Shown one piece after another: positions 21,046 through 31,946 of a stretch of DNA of 40,389 nt; the first letter of the stretch is position 1; every line of letters starts with the position of its first letter. A model generated the notes under the pieces. That model was not told where the DNA came from. It ran no database searches and saw only the letters and a program-made list of their open reading frames with translations. The translations under genes and the position numbers were made by a program. Source of the stretch: Mycoemilia scoparia (taxonomy: Eukaryota > Kickxellomycota > Kickxellomycetes > Kickxellales > Kickxellaceae); assembly GCA_027575805.1 (NCBI GenBank), contig JANBPU010000148.1:1-40389 (forward strand), in the 5' to 3' direction.

Positions 21046-22442
21046 AATATACAAAAATATACAGGCGCTATTTCTACTACTACTGCTGCTGCGCTAGGAA
21101 ATAAAAATACAAAAAAGTATTGTCACAATGACAGCACTGAAAGAATCTTAGAGCAATAATGGTAATGTGTGATACCTGGGAATTCACTTTATCTAAACGG
21201 TTAATACAAATAGAAAAGTGAAAAGGTGATATACAGGTAGGATTTTGAATAAAACAATAAAAATGTATAAATAAACAAGGTCTATAAATTGAAATTGTGT
21301 AGAGAAATTATAAACAACATTGAAAGGTTTATTAGCTTCCTCTTGCCTCGCCACAGCCAAATGTCTTTATACCAAAACCAACATACAAACACATTGTGAA
21401 GACAGAGGATATGGCCAAAGCTGCCCTGAAACTAATCAAAATACTCGCCATGGTATTAAATAAGAAGACCATAGAATGTGATGCAATTGAACTTGCAAGA
21501 GGCTGAGACTTGGGATACCCTTGATTTTGCCCCTTTTCTGTCCCACTTGCATTTTCTTTTTTTGATTTGTATGGGCCGATTTATTTGGCTCTCTCGTGAT
21601 TTCTTTGATACACACACAGGGCTCTGGATCAGTGTGCTCGCATCAAAATAATCATTGTAATCTAATGTGTGTAACTCTTTCTATTCAATGAAATCGTTTC
21701 CATTATTTTCATTAGCCCCACAGCTTCTACAATCCGGATTGTTGTATTAAGTTCAACTGTTTACTTTATGGAAGCTGAATAGTGTTGAGGATAGTATCCA
21801 CACAACTATTCATTACATCCCTGAATGGCTTGAAGCACAGGGCTCACAAGCATTTTATTATGTGTTTATAAATGTAATTCCATATGGAGCCTGACTCTGA
21901 TGTTTGATTGTACTAGTAGGGAAAATCCTTTAGGTTGATCGTCTGTTAATAAACGCATCATAGTTGCATCTTTGTATAATAGCTTTTCAATAGCAAGACT
22001 CACTTCTTTATTAAATTAAAGCTTAACCTGGTTTCTTCGAGTAGTGGCGAGTTTCCAAAAAGTAAACAGAAAATAGCTCTTTATGACAATGCCACTCGGG
22101 TATAAAGGCATGCATCAGCCTTCTCTTTACACCTTGAGTCAGTCCCTTTCAAAAGCCAAGGGCTATGGCTTATTCATTAAAGCTCATTGATAACAAACAT
22201 CATGTCATGAAAACCTGGTGGATGAGTTTTTCTCGCCAATTACAAACATTACAAAAATGCCCTACAACTACAACTCTTGAAATAAAGTGCATGGAAATGT
22301 AAATAAATGTGTGGGCCTCAACTCAAACCGCCAAGAATTGCTTATTACCATAGATGGATAAACAAAATTGCGGGATCGAGATTCTCACTCCTGGTTCACT
22401 CAAATCTGGAACTCAGAAATGCGTCATAAAAAATACCCATAT
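21046..22442. other. Intergenic DNA upstream of the LRR-like gene
   Basis: AT-rich, no open frame of note, no repeat arms. It presumably includes the LRR-like gene promoter at its left end. Confidence 0.4.
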
Positions 22443-22556
22443 GGGTAGTTATCTTTGAAGGGTGACCATTTGCTAATAGACTGCGATCACTCATTTGGCT
22501 GTGTTTGTCCCTTTAATCTTTGGCCGCCAAAAGTCACCCTTCGAAAATTATGATCC
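22443..22556. mobile_element. MITE, subfamily alpha, first of a tandem pair
   Basis: 114 bp. 5' TIR GGGTAGTTATCTTTGAAGGG and 3' TIR CCCTTCGAAAATTATGATCC. ATAT precedes it, and the ATAT after it (22557-22560) is shared with the next copy. Confidence 0.9.
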
Positions 22557-22560
22557 ATAT

Positions 22561-22674
22561 GGGTAGTTATATTTGAAGGGTGGCCATTTGCTAATAGACT
22601 CTGATCACACATTTGGCTGTGATTGTCCCTTTAATCGTTGGCCACCAAAAGTCACCCTTCAAAAATTATGATCC
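22561..22674. mobile_element. MITE, subfamily alpha, second of a tandem pair
   Basis: 114 bp, same orientation as and nearly identical to the copy before it. TIRs are GGGTAGTTATATTTGAAGGG and CCCTTCAAAAATTATGATCC. ATAT lies on both sides. Confidence 0.9.
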
Positions 22675-22678
22675 ATAT

Positions 22679-23092
22679 GACCTTTTCTATTTTTTAATAT
22701 ATATATTTGATTTGAAACAAAATTCCATCCTCGACAGACCTTTTGAATTTTGACAAATAAATTATGTTTGTGGATATAATTGCATAAAAACAAAAAGAGA
22801 CAGAAAAGCCTTAAATTTAAATACAAACCAAATAGAGAATTTACATAAAATGTGGCGTTATTTTTGCATAAAGAGTTTTTTAGAAAATGGCTTCATGACA
22901 GACACGCCTACACAGAGCTTTTAAGGCAAAAATGATCTATGGTCTCCACCTCAAAAAGTTTGTGGGTTTTGCTTTAATGAACAGAGGACAAGCACCATCA
23001 CCTCTTCTTTTAGGAATAGTTTTTGCTTAGAAGGTGGTGTGTTACACATGTTACCTTGGGCAGAAAATAGCTCATCAGGTTCTTGAAATTGA
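22679..23092. other. Upstream region of the secreted-protein gene
   Basis: AT-rich sequence without coding potential, ending at the candidate TATA box. Confidence 0.35.
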
Positions 23093-23100
23093 TATATAAA
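23093..23100 (+). promoter_or_regulatory. Candidate TATA box of the secreted-protein gene
   Basis: TATATAAA lies 149 bp before the ATG at 23249. A short CA run (23189-23204) and C/T-rich stretches sit in the presumed leader. It fits a core promoter by sequence and distance only. Confidence 0.4.
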
Positions 23101-23248
23101 GCAAGCCAAGTCCTGCATCTAAAACTTGGAAATTATCACTACTTACCATTCTCTTCTACAGTCAGTTGCTGTTGCTTTTTTTAACAATAACACACACACA
23201 CACACCTTCTCTCCAGTTTCGAAACATACAACCAATAATATCAAAGAG

Positions 23249-23908
23249 ATGTTCAAGCTTTCTTCTTCTTCTTCTTCTCTTGTCTTTGGTCTTCTCAACG
23301 TCAGCCTCTTTGCCCTTACTGCTCTTGGAATCACCACCACTGATACATTCAAGAAGGATGACTGCTGTACTCTCCAAGGCAAAGGATATAAAGTATGCAC
23401 TGCTGCTGCCGCCGCCAAAACTGTAGGAGGAATAGTGGACGAACTGGCATTCCTTTTGTGCCAGAACGATGTGTTTGTGGAAATGAACTGTGCTGATGGA
23501 ACCAGGCGTGTTAATAAAGAAAGGGGCCAAATTGAATGTGTACCAGTACCTGCAAATGGAGAAGAAGATTGTGTTGATAGTGCCAAAAAAGCACCTAAAG
23601 TTGATGAAAAACAGCCTGTAAAGAGTTGTCAAGGCGGTGGTTATTGCGAAAACGACGACAACACAGACGATGAAGATACTGATTGCGAAGATTCAGCGCA
23701 ATGCACCCCTTATCTTTCTCTCCTTCTTCTTCTACATGTTTATACTTTTCATAAATCCACGAGTTTATCTTACAAACGTCTTCAAAAAAATTCAACATGC
23801 ATATACAGAATATTCGGCAAAAAATTACATTGGATAAAAGTATTTCAAATCTTGATTCTTTTTTACTACTACTGCTTTTTCGTGAATCGGCCTTTGTTGA
23901 CTTTTTGA
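23249..23908 (+). CDS. Small secreted cysteine-rich acidic protein
   Basis: The frame gives 219 aa from ATG 23249; it is open upstream to a TTG at 23126, but there is no earlier ATG. Residues 1-27 (MFKLSSSSSSLVFGLLNVSL...) form a clear signal peptide with a hydrophobic core and probable cleavage after ALG. The mature part has a CC pair at 39-40 and Cys at 50, 71, 81, 97 and 108, followed by a very acidic Cys-containing segment (CENDDNTDDEDTDCEDSAQC). The spacing does not match hydrophobins. A hydrophobic stretch (YLSLLLLLHVYTF) follows that could be a GPI signal or membrane segment, but about 50 more basic and aromatic residues come after it. That end looks non-coding, so an unrecognised intron or different true end is possible. 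I do not recognise the family. Secretion to the wall or medium is inferred. Confidence 0.6.
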   Translation: MFKLSSSSSSLVFGLLNVSLFALTALGITTTDTFKKDDCCTLQGKGYKVCTAAAAAKTVGGIVDELAFLLCQNDVFVEMNCADGTRRVNKERGQIECVPVPANGEEDCVDSAKKAPKVDEKQPVKSCQGGGYCENDDNTDDEDTDCEDSAQCTPYLSLLLLLHVYTFHKSTSLSYKRLQKNSTCIYRIFGKKLHWIKVFQILILFYYYCFFVNRPLLTF

Positions 23909-24067
23909 TTGATTGATTGGAGTACAACCATACACAGATTATTGACCTGAAGAAATAAATTGCAAACACGTGATTGATTTCTTTGGCAAAAAAAGCTGTT
24001 TAATTAGCATGCTATATTATTGTATAAAAACGGATCATCTATATGAAATTTTACAAAAGAAACGGCT

Positions 24068-24139
24068 TTCCGTTACCGGGAATTGAACCCGGGCCGCCTG
24101 GGTGAGAGCCAGGAATCCTAACCACTGGACTATAACGGA
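24068..24139 (-). tRNA. tRNA-Glu (anticodon CUC)
   Basis: The minus strand folds as a standard 72-nt tRNA with discriminator A. The seven-pair acceptor stem is TCCGTTA/TAACGGA, and the D arm is GTCC/GGAT. The anticodon arm is CCTGG-CTCTCAC-CCAGG, so the anticodon is CUC, which reads GAG. The T arm is CCGGG-TTCAATT-CCCGG. The pol III A box (complement of 24122-24132) and B box (complement of 24079-24089) are intact. There is no intron. A TTTCTTTT tract just downstream can terminate pol III. A LINE fragment abuts the 5' flank. Confidence 0.96.
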
Positions 24140-25079
24140 TGTCTTTGTACTTACAGTGCTCGCCTGTGGGTTCATTTAAAAAAGACGTTCCTATGAGGCT
24201 TGAGCTCCCAGGCCCTGACTCAGGAGACGTGATCTCGTTGGACTTTGAGAAGTGGACATCGATGAGCACCATCCGTAAATTCCTTACCCGACTGACTAAG
24301 CTGCCAATGATACCTAGATTTCCGAGGAACATTCCATTCCTGAGAGTTGATATGGCTGATGGGAAGAGCCTCTGGTCAAAAATAGCCAAGCTCTATACTA
24401 TCCCCCAAGCCAAGGCCACTGTCTACCGCATGTTGTATGGCCATGTTTCATTTCGCCGTGACAATACCCTCTTCTGTTCTTGTGGTGAAGAGGAGACAGC
24501 AGACCATATCCTTGGTAGCTGCTCGATCACTGATCCTATTCGCCAGATCTTCATCCACTCGTGGTCTTTGGCAGTATTGGACCTATCTTCAAGGTTAAAT
24601 AAGACACAGTGTGAAGGTTTATGGGTTCCCTTCACATACTTTATCCATAATATCCACACTCTGAAGCCAATGTAGGCTTCAGAATAGCCTTTTAGTATGA
24701 TAGTCAAAGGGTGTGGACTTAGACTTGTCACACACAGCCTAGCCATCTCCTACTAAACAACCTTGACCTGCTCACACCTTCCTTTTGGAGGTTGGCCCCA
24801 TTTACATCTTGGTCAGCTCTCCCACCAGACAAATCCCCTGAGTCCAGGCCACTTCATATGGCCTGGCAGCTTTTGACTACAGTCTTGATCCATCTCCTCT
24901 GGATCAGCCGCAATGAGGGTACCTATGGTGAGGGCTACTGGGACAAAGATCGCCTAGTCAGTGCCTACCAAGGCTACCTTTCCAAATACCTACCAACTAT
25001 TCCTTCGATTGATAGTGTTTCCGACATAATTCATCCAGCTACTACCCAGCTCCGCTTCCCTGTGTCCGTTCCTGGTTAG
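24139..25079 (+). pseudogene. LINE reverse-transcriptase C-terminal fragment, frameshifted
   Basis: Two frames together cover the C-terminal end of a LINE polyprotein. The first (24139-24675) contains LWSKIAKLYTIPQAKATVYR and a Cys/His motif FCSCGEEETADHILGSC, spaced as in the zinc-binding domain that follows many LINE reverse transcriptases. The second (24792-25079) continues in another phase with LLTTVLIHLLWISRNEGTYG, typical of the extreme C-terminus. A stop and a frameshift separate them. The endonuclease and catalytic RT domains are absent, so the fragment is dead. Its ATG overlaps the tRNA end by chance. Confidence 0.72.
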
Positions 25080-25246
25080 TCCTGCTCTTAGTCCACAGCC
25101 ATCTCCTGATGAGGTCTCCTGGCCTGGGTATACTGCAATAGTCATATACCAGCTGTTTCTTGATAGCTTAGCTAGTTTTCTAGTGTCTTTTGAGGTTTTT
25201 TTTTTAATCTTTTAAAGTTTCTATTAAGTATAAAACAATTATATAT
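24141..25246 (+). mobile_element. 5'-truncated LINE (non-LTR retrotransposon) beside the tRNA
   Basis: The insert lies between CTGGACTATAACGGAT at 24125-24140 (the tRNA 5' end) and a 15/16 match at 25247-25262. These look like target-site duplications from target-primed insertion. It carries the decayed C-terminal part of a reverse-transcriptase polyprotein. The 5' end is missing. The 3' part after 25080 is AT-rich with a T run at about 25195-25207 and no clean poly(A). Several fungi and amoebae have LINEs that target tRNA genes; whether this is such a family or a chance hit is open. Confidence 0.7.
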
Positions 25247-25262
25247 CTGGACTATAACAGAT
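25247..25262. repeat. Distal target-site duplication of the LINE
   Basis: CTGGACTATAACAGAT repeats the first 15 bases plus one flanking base of the tRNA-Glu gene (24125-24140) with one mismatch, at the far end of the LINE fragment. It is not a tRNA gene itself. Confidence 0.65.
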
Positions 25263-27094
25263 TCATTTTGTTGAGCAAAAACGATTTTAAAAAATATATA
25301 AATGTCCTTTTTAAGAATTTTTTTTGATAATGAGTGATAATTCCCCTCTGATCCATTAATCATGATCAAGTATTTTAACTAAAATTCCTATAAAAAGAGT
25401 TTACTATATTAATATTATCCCTATTGCTACTACAAAACTATCACTACTACAACTACTAACACTAGTTTTATAATTTTGTTTTAATAAATATAACCACCTA
25501 TCACATACACAACATATTTCAATGTATAATTTTCCTCTTTATTACTAACATTAACATTGGTATTATAAACTTTGATCCAGCAAAGAAACATAGTTTACAA
25601 AATTCTGGATATTGAAGCCGGCTCATTCCTCTAAGTTACAATCACAATTGTTTTGTTATTACTATTTTATACAAAGGGACGCCTTGAAACTTTGTTTCAA
25701 GAACCACATTGGTAAACAATACTTGTTTTATTAGGAACAATGGAATGGCGAGCAGCATAGTTCTGCATGAATAAGTGTTTTAATTTTTTTTTAAAAATAG
25801 GGGAAAACCTAGAGAGAGAGAAATGTATATATCAAAGTATTATTATTATTATTATTTGGTCGGATTTCACAGAGCCTTAGGCAAAATTGGCCACCAGACG
25901 TTGCATATGAATTGGCTGATGGCTGGACCAAAATCTAAAGGCTCAATTTTGTCTATTGCATGCCGCCTGGTCATTGTCAAAACCTTTCCAGATACGTTCT
26001 TTATGACCATATACCTGATATGAATATTTATCGGTTTGATGCTTTTAGACAGGAGGGCCCCATTATATAAACCCTATTAAACAACAATCCAATACTTTTG
26101 TTCAATTATTTATGCGAAACAGGCAACCAAAAGAATAAAGGGGCCACATTTGTATTATTAACTATGACAAAGCTTGATTGTGGACCTATAATGATGGCTA
26201 GTTTGGGCTAGAATACAGATAGATGCACAATGGATGGGATTTAAAAGGCATTTTTGGCGACTATTCTTTAATGATCGAATAATGGCAGCGATAATGGTGG
26301 TTAGCAACCTTCTTACTGGAACACAATTCAAATAGTCCAAATATATTTTTGGATGGTCCAATTCGACTGTAAAATCAACAACTACTAAAGAGCTGTGGAT
26401 TATTAAAGACAAAATCTGCTTGATTGGAGCTGTATGTTTCCTTTTTCACAGCCTCCTGGTTCATTGACTGACTGGCTGACTGATCGAGAGAGAGAGAAAG
26501 AAAGAAAGAATCTGAAAGCCAAAGATAATAATAATAATAAAGAGATTTGGAATTTTTTCGAGATGCAATGTTGTTGGGTAATAGTGCTCAGCGAGTTGTG
26601 TGCGTGCATTAGGATCAGGTGTGCTTGGCTGGCTGTATTTTTCCAGTAACACACATGACAGCACTATTATTATTATTATTATTGTTATTATTATTTACCT
26701 CTCCGCTTTTTTGCTTGAGAATCGGGGTCTGAATCCAAATCTGAATAAACGCACAGTGCAAGCGTGGGAGCTATTTTTAGAGCAAGGCACAATCAATCCC
26801 GACAACAGCCGGGCCATTGTGCATGTGATGACTTCTTGGCCAAATTCCAGATTCCAGGTACAAACAGCCATAGCCAACTCTGTTACTGAATTGTTTTATT
26901 GCGGTGGATGTAGTAAAAACTTTTGAGAACAAATGGATGTCTTTATTAGTATTATACAAGAAAAAATGGCATTGGTTGGGGAGGGTTTCTTATTGTGTTA
27001 GTTGCGTGGGCGGCGATGGATGGGGGAGAGAGAGTTAAATAAAGACGTAAAAACTGTTGTTATTACTCTATTGTCTTGTTGCTTGCGTGTATAT
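25263..27094. other. Intergenic region between LINE and SAM/HMG gene
   Basis: AT-rich with short TATTAT-type runs. It contains repeat Y (25857-26009) and a more GC-rich open stretch at about 26706-26925 of uncertain nature. No gene is called. Confidence 0.4.
25857..26009. repeat. Repeat family Y, copy 2 (probably full length)
   Basis: Begins TGGTCGGATTTCACAGAGCC; its right end reads, inverted, GGTCATAAAGAACG, a weak inverted match to the left end. Shares CCTTAGGCAAAAT and GGCTGGACCAAAATC with copy 1 at 406 and, more loosely, with 38534. This fits an old short inverted-repeat element. Confidence 0.45.
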
Positions 27095-27210
27095 GGATGG
27101 TTATTTTTGAAGGGCTACTGATTTTTACTAGTAGGCCAGTTACAGTTGCATATTGGCCAGTCTATATTCTCATTGATGGTACTAACTTAGCCCTTCAAAA
27201 ATAATCCCCC
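27095..27210. mobile_element. MITE, subfamily beta, in the SAM/HMG 3' UTR
   Basis: 5' TIR GGATGGTTATTTTTGAAGGG and 3' TIR CCCTTCAAAAATAATCCCCC, with ATAT on both sides. It lies 26 bp beyond the SAM/HMG stop codon, so it is almost certainly transcribed as part of, or just past, that gene's 3' untranslated region. Confidence 0.88.
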
Positions 27211-27235
27211 ATATGTGTATGTGTATGGACTGCTG

Positions 27236-30200
27236 CTAATACTTGCTGCTGCTGTTCGTGGTGGCCGTGCTACCCTCATCATCCCCACTCCTCTCCTGGG
27301 GCAGTGGCATGGGCGAGTATGCGGCAGGTAGGCGCGGCGGTGGGGATGTGGGAGTCTTCGAGAGCTGGGGAGATGGAGCCGATACGCTAGAATTGCCTTC
27401 ACTTTCAGACAGGTGGTGGTGGTGGTGGTAGTGATACTGCTGTGAATATTGAGGTGGTGGCTGCTGCTGGTATGAGTAGGGATGTGGCTGCTGGTGCTGC
27501 TGCTCTTGGTGATGGACCACTGCTCCTCCATGGCTGTGTTGTCGATAGTGAGGCTGGGACTGGTGGTGATACTGAGGGGTAGGCGGGTGCTGTGGATAAA
27601 GCTGTCCTCCTGGCAAAGCACTCGATGGGGTTGGCATTGGCCCACCAACCCCTCTGACCATCCCAGAGAATTCGCCACTGCTGCTACCACGACGACGATG
27701 ATGGTCTGTTGGGGAAACTGAGTTTGGCACTTGCATATTTGGCATATTTTTGCGGCCTTTTGGGCGACCTACTCGACCAACTATAACAGATAATAAAAGC
27801 GTTAATGTTAGAGAGGTGAACACAAACACAAATAATACTTGGCACGCATGGTGCTTGGCTGGAGTGAAGAATATCATTACTATTGCTACCAGGGTCATTG
27901 AAGAGGCCGAGTATGACTTACCAGTGTCTTCTTGGGCATAAAAGTGATCCAGGTATTTCTGGTATTGCTACAGAGGAAACCAACATTCATCTATGGTTAT
28001 TCAATGGAAAATCGATAAATCTCCATATTCAAAATATTGCTTGCAGGTGGAGAAATGAGGATATCTGTGTTTGTGTGTAAAAAGTATAGAGAATGGCAAA
28101 GATGCAGTGGATTTGTGTTTGTATAATAAACCTATCCTCCTCCTTCACCCATTTGAATTGACATGGTGTGGCAGAGAACATATGTAGAATAGGATATTAT
28201 TATTGTCTATCATCATCATCATCCTTTGAGTATACTACTTACAAAACAGCACCTCCTCTCTCATTGCTGATATGCAGCAAATATTTGTAATATGCTGGGG
28301 GTAGTAATAAATGGTGGGAAACATTAGCAGCTTACCTTGTATGACTCCGTTTGTCTGTAGATATTCATCTGCCGGTCATATTCGTCTTTGGCCTCCTTGG
28401 CTCGATCCTCGTACCACTTGCGACGTTCTGGTGTCAAATTGGCCCACTTTTCACTGTGAAGCTTGGACATCTCCACAAAGTCCAGATTCCGGTCCGCCAA
28501 CTCACGATTCAGATCATCACGAAACATTTGATATGCTGATTTCCATTTTTCTGGTGCGTTAACATCCTTTTTGGGATGCCTCTTGTATTTTCTTTTGTAT
28601 GGAGGACTGGGATGCGTTTGCTGTTGCTGTGGTGATGGTTGTGGTTGCTGCTGTGAATGATAATGATGCTGGGGAGCTGACTCTGGTATTCCGCCAGCTG
28701 TTGGGTGTTGTTGCTGGTGGCGATGATGATACCCACCACTGCCTCCTGCTGATAATGTTGTTGGGGATGCCGATACCATACTGCCACCATGTGATCCAGG
28801 AAGTCTTGGTGAATGCGATGATGACGAAAGCATCATAACTGGTGCAGATGAGGGTGCAGGAGGTGCTAGGCCAGGACGCGGGGGTAAAATCGGCGATAGC
28901 TGTGATGTCAGAGAGGGTAATAAAGTGACTGGTGGTGCAGGAGGAGGATGAGAGGCATGATGATGTTGGTATGGATGGTGATGGTGATAGTGGTGCTGAG
29001 AATGATACCGGTGAACACGAGGCGAAGTTGAGGATGGTGATGATGCCGAAGATTCTGTGTTGTTTCCGTAGAAGCGGCTCTGGGATGTGAATGGTGGGGC
29101 AGACATCAAAGGTGAGCGCATGGGGACTGTGTTTGGCGATGAGCTGTTATTTTGCCGGTCTACAAGAAAGTGATAAGAACATTATTGTTTTTTAGGATAA
29201 TTGTACAGATGATGCCAACCAAAAAAGGGGGGAGGTGAGCTTTAAACATTTACATATATAAATTTATATATTTATACATCAAGGTCAGGCAGAAGAGTGT
29301 ATACAACAGCATTTTGGAATGATGCATATATGAATGTACATGGCACATATTTGCAATGACTTAAAGGGGCATGGAGGTAGTATTTCAAGCCCTTTAAACT
29401 CAGGTCTCCGTGGTCAATGAAGATGAGATTTTAAAACACTAAGCTTGGCCCACATTTTGATGCAAGATAAAATACAGTAAATGCGTATGTGCAGGGTCCC
29501 CTCCACAAAGGTCAATTGTGCCCTTATACATACACGCCCACATATATTCACTAGCACAAACAAACATGTATGTATAAATACACATAACTGGGCAAGTTGT
29601 CAAATAAACCTCACCACCATCCCCTGCCAATTATGGTTGAAGTTGTGCAATAGTCATATATTCCCATGTAGTGTTTGTGTGCGATGCATCCTCCAGAAGA
29701 ACAAGAGAGCGTGATATTACACACACATGGATCTTTAAATATCAAAACAAAGGGCACAATAAGATACTTACTGTATGGTGGTGGTGGAGATCCTGGATGT
29801 GGAATAGCCGAAGAGTGAGGTGGTAAACCGGTAGTGTTAGATACAGTGCTAGAGTGAATGGCAGTAGTAGTGGCAGCTGCAGAGCTCGAGATTGCGGATG
29901 ATGGTGGGTGAAGCGAAGAGGAAGTATTGATGGTAGGCGAAGTACGGGACCTTGAGGCTTGCAAGAATGAAACGGCAGCAGCACCAGTACTTGGAGAGGG
30001 GCTATGATGCATATGGGAAAGAGGTGGGAGTTTTTGGTGGCGGTGGTGGGGATGATGATGATGATGCAGAGCAGCAGTACTATTACTACCACTATTTCCA
30101 CCGCTCCCGCCAATACTATGGTAAGGAATACTGGACGAGGTAGTCGCCAAAGACAAAGCCAGGGGAGCTGGAAGAGTGTGGTGCAAAGGCGGGAGCGTGG

Positions 30201-30421
30201 GTAACGGTTTTTGTTGAATGTGTGGAGATGAGGCGGAGGAGGAAGCAGGAACAGGAGCAGACCCCAATCGACGATTTTCGCAAAGTTCCTGGATATATTT
30301 TTGAATGACCTGCATATGAATAATAGTAAAACTTGTTGGTTAGTTGGCTGAGAAAACTTAATACAGCAAGAAAAGGGCTCAGAGTCATAGTAAGCGATGA
30401 TATTAGTATGAAATGCGGTCA

Positions 30422-30452
<31 letters not shown>

Positions 30453-31946
30453 GTCTTGGTGCTGCAATGGACAAAGGAATATATAATTGAATGAGAACCC
30501 TTCTTCTCATGCAAAGTTGACACAAGCGAAATTCGGGTACACAAATACGCATTGAAAAGAACAATAAGCGTCTGCTTGCTTGCATAGGGATACGTTTCTG
30601 CCAACAGAGATAAATGAAGCATCTGGAAAGGAACCATTGCATTGCTGCCACATTACACACAGCCAGGTTTGTTCGGGAATGTCAAAGAAATATCACTCGC
30701 TGGCTAGACCAGACTGACTGGCCAATCAGTCTGGTAGTCAAGAGGAAATGAAATTTGCGAATGTAGAAAGGATTTCTGGGTAAAAAGAACCAAGTGGTGT
30801 ATTTACCCAGTGGTTGTTGTTGTTGTTGCTGTTATTGTTGTGGAGATGGTCTCAATTGGGGAAATGGGTGAAAGGAACACATGGGAAACAAATTACAACA
30901 ATTATAACAAGCAGATCCGGACTGATATACACACGAATGAAAAGTAGTTTAGGAGGCTAAGGGCGGGTGAAAGAGCTTTACATGAAAAATTTATAGCAAG
31001 GTATGCTAGGTTGCCCATAACACAACAATTTAACCAATAGAGGGGATTTTATATACGCAAATGTATAAGATCAAAGATCTCCAACTAATTGCGATATATG
31101 TATATAATATAGGGAAATCATAAAAGATGTGTTTTGATACTAATACGTACCCTTCGATGACCTCTTCGTACACCAAGAGCCTCATAATCGGCCTCCTTCA
31201 TTTCAAGGATCTAACATATGTGACGAATTAAGGAGTATGAAATCATGGATATATTAGTTTTGAGGAAAGAGAAAGGAATTATGCATGGCCGAACATGAGT
31301 ATTTTTATACACATATTATAAAGGCATAGTAGTGATAATAATAGTAGTAGAAGTAATCAAATATCAAATGATGCTATGATAGGTCGCATATATGCATATA
31401 TGGTGACAACTATTATAAACACCCCAAGAGATCAAGGCATATATAGACAAGCACCATAGCATATACGCATATACCTATCAGCATATAAATACAATAGTCC
31501 AAGAATGTGGCTACTCTGATAAGGATCTTTTTAATATTACTACTACTTACCGCATCAAGTCTATCGAAACCCTCAGAGTTGAAAGCGCTGTAGTATTCAT
31601 CGAGATGTATGGTTGATAGGAAGCTAGATAGCTCGTTAGACGCAGATACTGATGAGCTGGGAGAAGACGGAACATTGCCCCCAAAAGTACCACCGCCAGG
31701 GCCAGAAGGATGATGTTGAAGTTTTTTATCTAAACCACTGGTTGTTGTTAAGCTTTGGCCACTTGAAGTAGTTGTGGCTGTTGTAGAGGCTCTGATATCG
31801 GTAGTTCCGCCACCACTACTGTTATTACTACTGCCACCGCCGGTTGTTGTTGTTGTCGTCGTCGTCGTCGTCGTTGCGGCTGTCGTTGTTGTAGCAGTAG
31901 TAGCACTAACAGTGGTTCCTTCGATTGATATGTCCGAGCTGGGCAT
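27236..31946 (-). CDS. SAM + HMG-box + AT-hook-like regulator, six exons
   Basis: Exons are 31946-31551, 31210-31151, 30309-29772, 29159-28336, 27967-27922 and 27780-27236. All introns are GT-AG, and the phases close to 2409 nt, or 802 aa, ending at TAG. The ATG opens MPSSDISIEG; no in-frame ATG lies upstream before the first alternative codon at 32069. Poly-Thr and Gly/Ser/Asn runs fill residues 1-100. A SAM domain spans about 103-165 across three exons (LSSFLSTIHLDEYYSAFNS, then ILEMKEADYEALGVRR, then VIQKYIQELC). Pro/His/Ser-rich linkers follow. The HMG box is at about 531-600 (WKSAYQMFRDDLNRELADR, EKWANLTPERRKWYEDRAK). An AT-hook-like GRVGRPKGRKN follows at 623-633, then a Gln/His/Pro tail. 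SAM domains oligomerise or bind partners; HMG boxes bind and bend DNA. A nuclear chromatin or transcription role is inferred. Confidence 0.87.
30422..30448. repeat. (GT)n microsatellite in an intron
   Basis: About 13 GT units within the 841-bp intron between exons 2 and 3 of the SAM/HMG gene. Confidence 0.95.

Noticed and set aside
23143..23632. Two long minus-strand frames opposite the secreted-protein gene
   Set aside because: They mirror the Ser and Cys codons of the plus gene; no signal, domain or start context supports them.
24139..24675. Host gene start at ATG 24139
   Set aside because: The frame is LINE reverse-transcriptase C-terminus and its ATG overlaps the tRNA gene by chance.
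25247..25262. Second tRNA gene fragment
   Set aside because: Only 16 bp match and no arms follow; better explained as the distal target-site duplication of the LINE.
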